Assembly: GCA_005878325.1 (NCBI GenBank)
Contig: VBMR01000126.1
Location: forward strand, 1 to 17,590
Source of the DNA: Methanobacteriota archaeon
GTDB taxonomy: Archaea; Thermoplasmatota; Thermoplasmata; RBG-16-68-12
DNA: 17,590 nucleotides
Direction: 5' to 3'
The position numbers and the translations under genes are program-made. The notes under the pieces are model-generated. The model searched no databases. It had not been told where the DNA came from and saw only the letters and a list, made by a program, of their open reading frames with translations. This document shows positions 6,238 through 11,829 of this stretch, piece after piece (position 1 is the first letter of the stretch; each line of letters opens with the position of its first letter).

Positions 6238-7656
6238 TTACGCGGGCCGCGCGGGCTCGGGAGTCCCCCACTTCTCGTTGAACAGGAACTCATCTTTCAC
6301 GAAGTCCCAGTGACGGCTCTTCATGTAACGCTCTGGGAGCACCGTGCGCAGGTAATCGACGTATGCATCCCGCCCAATCGGCTTGCCTCCGTCGTTAAGC
6401 AAATCTCCATGGACATCATAGGGAAGATAAACGTAGCCAACGCCCGCGGCATCGGAACCGGGCATGCGATAGTCGCCGTACTCCATGAGCCCACGGATCC
6501 GGAAAAAGCGGCGATCCGGGAGGAAGACGAGATCATCCTTCGTTACGCGGTGACTTGTTTCCCCCTTTTCGGAAACCCTCCGCAAGATGGCCCGCGCCTC
6601 CTCGCGGGAGCACTCGGCCTTCGCCTGGATGATTGCGAGGTTCACGTCCGTCACTTTCCCCAGCACCTCGTCTATGTAGATCTCCTGGGCCTCGCGGTTC
6701 TTGAGCGTCTTGAATACGCCTTTCACGAGGTCTCCGCCCAGCTCGGATCCGAACATCTCGAGGCCGCGGGGATACCACATGTTCAACGTCTGCTGGAGAT
6801 CCTCGATCCCGAAATTCCCGCCGTCCGAGATGGCGGCGACCGCGATCGCCTTCATGAGCGTCTCCCCCGCGGCCAGGTGGTACGATTCCTCAAGGAACCG
6901 CATCCAGGGCATCGAGAGCGCCATCGGGCCGTACAGGAAGTGGTGTTGCATCTCGAGCTGGAACTTGCCCACGCGGTCGATGAACGACATGAACGTCGCG
7001 GAATCCATGAGGCTCTTGAATTCGATGTTAAAGGCGTCGAGGACGTGCTCCCCGGGCTTCATCGCGAAGAGCTCCTCCATCGTCTCCGTCGCCCAATGAC
7101 GGCCCCACCGGGCCTTGTCGAACGTCGGGTCGAGGGTGAGCACGCCGGCCATTTGCATGTGGTGCCGCAACTCCTCCACGCAGACCCGTTTCTTCGAAAA
7201 CGAGATCGCATCGAGTTGATGACCCGTGGGATCCGTCCGATGCATGCCCTCGACGATCTCCTTGTCGAAGCCCGTCAGGGACCCGTGGTCGAGCTGCTCG
7301 TACACCATCCGGTGCTGTTGGATCGAGCCGAGTTCCGTGGACGCCTGCGCGCGGATGATCTTCAAAGCCGTCATGAACTGGGCGTCGGGCATCTTGTCCG
7401 CGGTCCACGTACGACCGGAGAGGTCGGCCGTCGCCGCCGTCGCGCCCACGACCTTTTTCGCAAAGCCTGCGAAGCCGTCCCGTTTCGCCATGATAACGTT
7501 CAGGCGCGGCATCGGTGTCTCCGGATAGTAGCGCGACCAGTTCGGCGGATCGAAGACGGTCGGCATCTCGGGGAAGTACCGGTCTTGCCAGAGCGTCCCC
7601 TCGTCCTGCCACTTCTTTGGCAGTGCCTCAATCGTGAATTGGTCGAGGAGCGCCAT
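6238..7656 (-). CDS. BoxB-like class I diiron oxygenase acting on a CoA thioester
   Basis: A 472-residue protein, close to the length of bacterial BoxB (benzoyl-CoA 2,3-epoxidase, about 475). Iron ligands by motif: Glu108 (ASTELGSIQQHR), Glu162 and His165 (CVEELRHHM), Asp227 (IDRVGKFQL) and Glu257/His260 (LEESYHLAAGE). As recalled for BoxB, Asp to the last ExxH is 29 residues; here it is 30. The strings DR-GKFQL and LN--Y-----(L/M)(F/Y)G-E also match, while about 24 extra residues lie between the first two Glu ligands. BoxB and PaaA insert one oxygen atom from O2 into the aromatic ring of a CoA thioester. No reductase (BoxA) or PaaBCDE partner is in the window. Two crotonases follow directly. 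The true substrate is unknown; a non-aromatic acyl-CoA cannot be excluded. Confidence 0.82.
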   Translation of the reverse strand: MALLDQFTIEALPKKWQDEGTLWQDRYFPEMPTVFDPPNWSRYYPETPMPRLNVIMAKRDGFAGFAKKVVGATAATADLSGRTWTADKMPDAQFMTALKIIRAQASTELGSIQQHRMVYEQLDHGSLTGFDKEIVEGMHRTDPTGHQLDAISFSKKRVCVEELRHHMQMAGVLTLDPTFDKARWGRHWATETMEELFAMKPGEHVLDAFNIEFKSLMDSATFMSFIDRVGKFQLEMQHHFLYGPMALSMPWMRFLEESYHLAAGETLMKAIAVAAISDGGNFGIEDLQQTLNMWYPRGLEMFGSELGGDLVKGVFKTLKNREAQEIYIDEVLGKVTDVNLAIIQAKAECSREEARAILRRVSEKGETSHRVTKDDLVFLPDRRFFRIRGLMEYGDYRMPGSDAAGVGYVYLPYDVHGDLLNDGGKPIGRDAYVDYLRTVLPERYMKSRHWDFVKDEFLFNEKWGTPEPARPA

Positions 7657-7687
7657 GACAACCGTTGCGATGCACGTGATCGGGGAT

Positions 7688-7706
7688 GAACCTTTCCCGC
7701 AGGTTC
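7688..7706. promoter_or_regulatory. Inverted repeat upstream of the BoxB-like gene
   Basis: GAACCT-ttcccgc-AGGTTC is a perfect inverted repeat with 6-bp arms, 31 bp before the ATG at 7656, where the promoter should lie. No good TATA box is visible, so an activator site is conceivable. The half-site AACCT/AGGTT is the same as in the repeat before crotonase 1 (5335-5350), with spacer 7 here and 6 there. Confidence 0.4.
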
Positions 7707-7707
7707 C

Positions 7708-7934
7708 TCAGCGCCGCGAGAGGACGCCGATGTAGTCCCCCGGCGCGTAGCCTCCTTCCCATATGACGCGTACGAGGTCCCATCCCGTCGCCTGGGCCAG
7801 TCTGGCGAGTCCCTCTCCGCAGAGAGGAGCAGGAGATCGAACCAGTCCCGCCACCCGGTCCTTGTACTGCACCCGGAGGCTGAGGAGGCCGGGCGGCCGC
7901 CCGCGTCGATAGCTACAAGATAGTCGCGGTCCCG
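7708..7934 (-). pseudogene. Frame-broken C-terminal remnant of a SAM-dependent methyltransferase
   Basis: Read on the minus strand, this stretch resembles the last 75 or so residues of a class I methyltransferase, but only by switching frame. DYLVAIDAGGRP (7890-7925) is in one frame; PPGLLSLRVQYKDR continues in a second; the typical WFDLLLLSAE (7815-7844) is back in the first; LARLAQATGWDLVRVI and DYIGVLSRR to the stop at 7708 are again in the second. Such segments are usual near the end of these enzymes. The SAM-binding Rossmann part is missing: upstream the sequence turns into the DUF2080 gene's promoter on the other strand. At least three frame changes in about 200 bp argue for decay rather than one sequencing error. 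It fills most of the 327-bp space between the BoxB-like gene and the DUF2080 gene. Confidence 0.6.
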
Positions 7935-7938
7935 TAAC

Positions 7939-7977
7939 CCTTATCATCCTGCGCCGCCTACGCGACACGGGGGAGGT
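7939..7977 (+). promoter_or_regulatory. Promoter and Shine-Dalgarno site of the DUF2080/HisA-like operon
   Basis: CCTTATCATCC (about 7939-7949) is a TATA-like box about 40 bp before the ATG at 7984. A strong ribosome binding site GGAGGT (7972-7977) lies 6 bases before that ATG and fixes the start of the short gene. Confidence 0.55.
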
Positions 7978-7983
7978 TCCGAC

Positions 7984-8130
7984 ATGGTCCGCGCCCGGAA
8001 AGAGGCGAAGTTCGAGGTTTTCGGTCAAGAGATGGTGGAGAAGGTGGTCGCGAAGAGCGGCAGCTCAGGTCGCGTCTACCTGCCGCCCGATTGGATCGGC
8101 AAACGGGTCAAGGTCATCCGCGTCGACTGA
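7984..8130 (+). CDS. DUF2080-like small protein
   Basis: A 48-residue basic protein: the frame opens with ATG 7984 after a strong GGAGGT and ends at TGA 8130. Its second half reads VVAKSGSSGRVYLPPDWIG followed by KRVKVIRVD, which matches the 'kSG-SGrvYvPkeWiGkkVkVi' pattern of the archaeal DUF2080 family. That family is labelled putatively transposon-encoded and resembles the DNA-binding half of AbrB-type proteins. Its function is unknown; a small DNA-binding regulator is a reasonable inference. The next gene starts 8 bases after its stop, with the SD for that gene overlapping this stop codon (TGAGGT), so the two are translationally close and probably cotranscribed. Confidence 0.75.
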   Translation: MVRARKEAKFEVFGQEMVEKVVAKSGSSGRVYLPPDWIGKRVKVIRVD

Positions 8131-8138
8131 GGTCCACG

Positions 8139-9206
8139 ATGACGGGCCGCTTCGGACCCCAGGATTTTGCCGCGTGCGGGCGGTGCGGGAGCGGACAGGT
8201 CCATCCGAAGCTCCTCGCAATGGGCCCGATCGCAGGGATCGACAGCGACAGCCGCTCGTTCGTGTGCCATGCATGCGGCCACGAGGGCCTCCCGATCTTC
8301 TTCGACACCGCGGAAGGGCGGGCCCAGTTCGAGCGAGAGAAGCGCGGCCTGTGGAAAGCCGAGGAACCCTCGAAGAAAGGTCCCATGGCAATCCCGATCC
8401 TCCCTGTGCAGACGGCTCCCCTGTTCGAAATGAAGATCCTCGACCTCCTTCCGATGCGCGTCACGAATGTGACGAGCCTCCGATGGGAGGACGGTCGCCT
8501 GAATCCCACCGCATACCGAGCCTCGTATCAGGAGTACTGGGATGCGGTCGGGGGATCCCGCTACAACGCCTCTCGCATCCTATTGGTCGACCTCGCCGGG
8601 ATCAACCGCGCCGATCCGAATTTCGACGTCACTCGCCATCTCGCGAAGCGATGCGACGTTTGGCTCGACGCGGGCGGCCACGAAGCGGAGGAGATCCTGG
8701 ACGGCTACATGCTCGATGTGGAGCGGGTCGTGGCCGCGACGAAGACCCTGGACTCCCTGGACGCGTTCGGGGCCCTGTATGCCCTGTCCAGCGAGGTCCT
8801 CCCGTGCATCGACTGGGACGGGAGGGTCGTGTGGTCGGACCCACGGGAGGGGCGGGTCGACCTGCGGGTGGTCGCGAAGCATCTGCGGGAGATCGAGTTC
8901 ACATCCGCCTGCGTCATGGATCTCCGCCGGCTCGGCAGGGAACTCGGGCCCGATCCCGCGCTGATCGCCGTGCTCGAGGGCCTCGACTTGGACCTGTATG
9001 TCGGCGGCGGACTGCAGGAGTCGGATGTCCTCCGGTTGAGCGAGCAGGGCTTCGCGGGCGGTCTCGTGGACCCCTTTACGCCGGTCATCCGGGATCTCCT
9101 CCCGAAGGCTCCGAAGCCCGCCGCGCCGACGGAAGCGAAAACCCCAGTTCCCAAACCGAAGCCCAAATCGACGCCGGCCTCGGGTTCTGTGCCCGACCCA
9201 GCCTGA
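8139..9206 (+). CDS. Zinc-ribbon plus HisA-like TIM-barrel protein
   Basis: A 355-residue protein in three parts. Residues 13-46 form a four-cysteine zinc ribbon (CGRCG with Cys13/Cys16, CHACG with Cys43/Cys46). Residues about 95-325 look like a beta/alpha barrel related to HisA (ProFAR isomerase) and the COG1411 archaeal proteins: ILLVDLAGINRADPNFD, then CDVWLDAGG, and near the end the phosphate-binding type strand LDLYVGGGLQESDV followed by GFAGGLVDPF. Residues about 325-355 are a flexible Pro/Lys/Ala tail. HisA itself lacks a zinc ribbon, so this is not histidine synthesis; a role on a phosphosugar or in C1/cofactor metabolism is possible but not shown. The start at 8139 is set by GAGGT 5-10 bases upstream. 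The hydrolase gene follows 4 bases after the stop. Confidence 0.75.
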   Translation: MTGRFGPQDFAACGRCGSGQVHPKLLAMGPIAGIDSDSRSFVCHACGHEGLPIFFDTAEGRAQFEREKRGLWKAEEPSKKGPMAIPILPVQTAPLFEMKILDLLPMRVTNVTSLRWEDGRLNPTAYRASYQEYWDAVGGSRYNASRILLVDLAGINRADPNFDVTRHLAKRCDVWLDAGGHEAEEILDGYMLDVERVVAATKTLDSLDAFGALYALSSEVLPCIDWDGRVVWSDPREGRVDLRVVAKHLREIEFTSACVMDLRRLGRELGPDPALIAVLEGLDLDLYVGGGLQESDVLRLSEQGFAGGLVDPFTPVIRDLLPKAPKPAAPTEAKTPVPKPKPKSTPASGSVPDPA

Positions 9207-9210
9207 AGTC

Positions 9211-10044
9211 ATGTGCGCCCTCGAAGCCGAGGAGGGATTCGTCCCCGCCGCAGGTGGTGGGCGTCTCTTCTATCGGATCAGTGGAAAGGGTCCGTTCGCC
9301 CTCGTCATGCCTGCGAACTGGGGCGTGGATTCCTACGTCTATGCTAGAGGCCTCTCTCCTCTGGAATTCTGGCTCGCCCTCGTGACGTTCGATCCCCGCG
9401 GGGTCGGCCGCTCGGATCCCGTCAAGGCGATGGAAGAGTACGCGACTGACACCACTGCCAAGGACGCCGCATCGGTCGCATCCGCCCTGCATATCGAGAG
9501 AAGCGTCGTGATCGGCCACTCCAACGGCGGCGCGGTGGCCCTGACCTACGCGCTCGCGTTCCCCGAACGGGTGTCCCATCTCATCCTTCTCTCCACAGGC
9601 GCGAGGTGGGATGCACCGGGTCGCGAGGCGGTCCCTGGGCCCTATCCGTCCACGGAAGCGGAGATGCGTCAACAAGTCAGCGCCTCGATCCCCCTGGCGG
9701 TCCACGAACCGTCGAAGTTCGCACGTTCGATGGACACCCTGCTGCCGCGCATGCGGTTTTCGCCGGAGCGCCTCCGGTGGACTTCAGAACACGAGTACGA
9801 TGCCTATGACCTTCGAGGGCGGCTGCCCGAGATTCGCGCCGATGTCCTCATCATCCACGGGAGACAGGATCGCGTGGTGTCGTTGGCTCGGGCCGAGGAG
9901 TTGCATCGGGGCATCGCCGGGTCGCGGTTTGCGGTGCTCGATGCGTGTGGCCACTGGCCGTTCGTGGAACGGAGGGCAGAGTTCGTCGAGGCGGTCACGG
10001 CCTTCCTTGGCCTCGAGGGGCGGTCCAAGCACCGGAGGACCTGA
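9211..10044 (+). CDS. Alpha/beta-fold hydrolase
   Basis: A 277-residue protein of the alpha/beta hydrolase superfamily. Visible elements: the FDPRGVGRSD loop (residues 60-69), the nucleophile elbow GHSNGG with Ser104, the acid Asp220 (HGRQDRVV) and His248 (CGHWPF), giving a full Ser-Asp-His triad. Family members hydrolyse esters, lactones, epoxides or other small substrates; Ser rather than Asp as nucleophile argues against an epoxide hydrolase. No signal peptide. It starts 4 bases after the HisA-like gene and is very likely cotranscribed, although no good Shine-Dalgarno is visible. The same frame continues open for 33 codons after the TGA with a helix-like sequence (see findings). The substrate cannot be named. 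Confidence 0.88.
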   Translation: MCALEAEEGFVPAAGGGRLFYRISGKGPFALVMPANWGVDSYVYARGLSPLEFWLALVTFDPRGVGRSDPVKAMEEYATDTTAKDAASVASALHIERSVVIGHSNGGAVALTYALAFPERVSHLILLSTGARWDAPGREAVPGPYPSTEAEMRQQVSASIPLAVHEPSKFARSMDTLLPRMRFSPERLRWTSEHEYDAYDLRGRLPEIRADVLIIHGRQDRVVSLARAEELHRGIAGSRFAVLDACGHWPFVERRAEFVEAVTAFLGLEGRSKHRRT

Positions 10045-10161
10045 GGTCGACCCGACGGCCCCACGGAAGAACATATCGCGGCGCTCGCAAAGGACGCGAA
10101 GAAGAATCCAGAGCTTCGAAAACTTCTGAGGAAGCCGCTGGACTGAAGAGCCCAAGCTCCT

Positions 10162-10575
10162 TCAGACCCGCTCGACGTCGATGCCCACCTTTCGGATGAC
10201 GTCGAGCCCCTCGTCGGAGCGATAGGTCGCCCGGTAGTAGACCTTCGAGACGCCCGAATTGACAATCGCCTTGGCGCACGTGATGCAGGGTTGGGCCGTC
10301 ACGAAGACCACCTTGCGCGGATCGTTCGCTCGAACTTTGATGAGGGCATTCACCTCCGAGTGGACGCAGCCGCAAAATCCTTGTTGGTCGGCCCGACAGT
10401 CATCGTGGGACATGCCTTTCGCGGTCCCGTTGTAGCCGAACCCGTAAATCTGCGTCATGTCCTCCGACGTGATGACGCATCCGACCTGGAATCGCTTGCA
10501 GGTCGCGCGGCGCGTGAGGGACATCGCGAAGTCCATGATCAGGCTCTCGAGGCTCGGCCGTTCAATCGTGCCCAT
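10162..10575 (-). CDS. Deoxycytidylate (dCMP) deaminase
   Basis: A 137-residue zinc enzyme of the cytidine/deoxycytidylate deaminase fold. The catalytic HxE is CVHSEVNAL (His72, Glu74) and the other zinc ligands are Cys97 and Cys100 (QPCITCAKAI). The insertion between (about residues 49-70, NGTAKGMSHDDCRADQQGFCGC) with extra Cys and His residues is typical of dCMP deaminases such as ComEB, which bind a second structural zinc. The enzyme turns dCMP into dUMP for thymidylate synthesis. Length is normal. The start ATG 10575 has a GGAGG 6 bases upstream. It runs divergently from the AlkZ-like gene, apparently sharing one TATA-like element, and convergently toward the hydrolase. Confidence 0.9.
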   Translation of the reverse strand: MGTIERPSLESLIMDFAMSLTRRATCKRFQVGCVITSEDMTQIYGFGYNGTAKGMSHDDCRADQQGFCGCVHSEVNALIKVRANDPRKVVFVTAQPCITCAKAIVNSGVSKVYYRATYRSDEGLDVIRKVGIDVERV

Positions 10576-10608
10576 GTCGTCCTCCGGGTCGCGAAGAACT
10601 CTCCCCTC

Positions 10609-10619
10609 GTCTTAAGGTT
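10609..10619. promoter_or_regulatory. Shared palindromic TATA-like element of two divergent genes
   Basis: CTTAAG (10611-10616), within gtCTTAAGGttt, is the only AT-rich element in the 63-bp gap between the dCMP deaminase (ATG 10575) and the AlkZ-like gene (GTG 10639). Its centre is 25 bp before the GTG, right for a leaderless message, and about 39 bp before the ATG, leaving a leader with a GGAGG site. Confidence 0.45.
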
Positions 10620-10638
10620 TCGGAGCATCCGGCGCGGT

Positions 10639-11829
10639 GTGCCCAAGGTTCCGTCGCGAAAGCTTATCGGCGTGGTCGGTGCGCAAGCCCAGCTGTTGTC
10701 CGCGGCGCAGATGTCCCTGTGGACCCGCACCCGCGGACTCCGCATCGAGGACGTCGATAGGGCGCTGTGGGAGGACCGCACCCTCGCGAAAGTATGGTGC
10801 ATGCGAGGGTCGCTCCATCTCATCCCCTCCCGCGATTTCGCGGTCTTTGTTCGGGGGAGCGCGCGGCGCGAGGCCCGGTCCGCAGCGTGGCTCGCACGGG
10901 CAGGCGTCCCGATGGAAGCGATCGAGAGGATCCTCGCGGCGATTCCAGACGTCCTCGACCAGCCGCTCACGCGAGGGGAACTCGCCGCGCGACTAAGCGA
11001 AGTCCTGCGGATCAAGATGCAAAGGAGGGCGGGGCGCGGCTGGGGCGGTCCCTCCGACGCGGATGGATTCGATGTGGGAGGCAGGGTCCTGTCCGTCCAC
11101 GGCATCCTGTTCTTCGCGTGCATGCGCGGCCTTGCTTGCTTCGGCCCGATGCGCGGGAAGGAGACGACCTTCGTTCGGCCGGACCGATGGCTCTCCGGGT
11201 GGCACGACCTCCCCCAGGAGGCCGCGGAGACCGAACTCCTTCGACGGTACCTTCGGGCCCATGGACCCGCGAGCGTGACCGACTTCGCCCAGTGGACCTA
11301 CTTGAAAGCGGCCGACGCGCGCGAGATCTGGGGCCGCCTCGCGGATGCGCTCGTGCCGGTGGATGATGGCGTGCGGTCGGGCTGGCTTCTCCGCTCGGAC
11401 GAACCGGCCCTACATGGGGCGACGCTCGAATCGCCGCATGTCCGACTCCTGCCGTTCTTCGATGGATTCCTGCTCGGCCTGAAAGACAAGGGACACTTGG
11501 TGGATCGGGAACATTACAAGAAAGTGTATCGCCCGCAAGGCTGGCTTGCCCCCGCGGTCCTCATGGACGGCCGGGTGGCGGGCATTTGGAGTCACGAACG
11601 CAAAGGTCCCACGCTCTCGCTCCGAATCGAGTCCTTCAGCTCCCTACGGCCCGAGGCTCGAAAACGCCTCAGCGAGGAGGCGGACGACCTGCGGCGGTTC
11701 CTGGGAGCGAACGAGCTTCGGTTCCGCCTCCAGGCACGTCGTCCTGGGTCTCCTCGATCAACGGCTTCCGTTGGCGCTTCTGGGTTCCGAGGACGGTCCT
11801 CCAGAACCTCCGGCGCCGATCGAGGATGA
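10639..11829 (+). CDS. AlkZ-like winged-helix DNA glycosylase-family protein
   Basis: A 396-residue protein of the HTH_42/AlkZ type. Near the start it has the QxQ motif (VVGAQAQLLSAAQMSLWTR), then LAKVWCMRGSLHLIPSRDF, the 'MRGtlHl' core of the family, tandem winged-helix regions (ELLRRYLRAHGPASVTDFAQWTYL) and the C-terminal part LLPFFDGFLLGLKDKGHL and GRVAGIWSH. In Streptomyces AlkZ excises bulky or cross-linked alkylated bases; other members are uncharacterised. GTG 10639 is chosen because it lies 25 bp from the TATA-like element and no in-frame ATG exists nearby; the frame further upstream is antisense to the dCMP deaminase. Family-like sequence ends about 11735; the last 30 or so residues are antisense to the FN3 protein gene and look unselected. 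Confidence 0.78.
   Translation: MPKVPSRKLIGVVGAQAQLLSAAQMSLWTRTRGLRIEDVDRALWEDRTLAKVWCMRGSLHLIPSRDFAVFVRGSARREARSAAWLARAGVPMEAIERILAAIPDVLDQPLTRGELAARLSEVLRIKMQRRAGRGWGGPSDADGFDVGGRVLSVHGILFFACMRGLACFGPMRGKETTFVRPDRWLSGWHDLPQEAAETELLRRYLRAHGPASVTDFAQWTYLKAADAREIWGRLADALVPVDDGVRSGWLLRSDEPALHGATLESPHVRLLPFFDGFLLGLKDKGHLVDREHYKKVYRPQGWLAPAVLMDGRVAGIWSHERKGPTLSLRIESFSSLRPEARKRLSEEADDLRRFLGANELRFRLQARRPGSPRSTASVGASGFRGRSSRTSGADRG

Noticed and set aside
7663..7682. CACGTG-centred near-palindrome upstream of the BoxB-like gene
   Set aside because: The flanks match only with one base out of register, it lies too close to the start codon, and the AACCT/AGGTT repeat nearby is the better candidate.
9211..10044. 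The alpha/beta hydrolase as an epoxide hydrolase working with the BoxB-like enzyme
   Set aside because: The nucleophile is Ser104 (GHSNGG), not the Asp of epoxide hydrolases, and the gene is on the other strand in a different operon.
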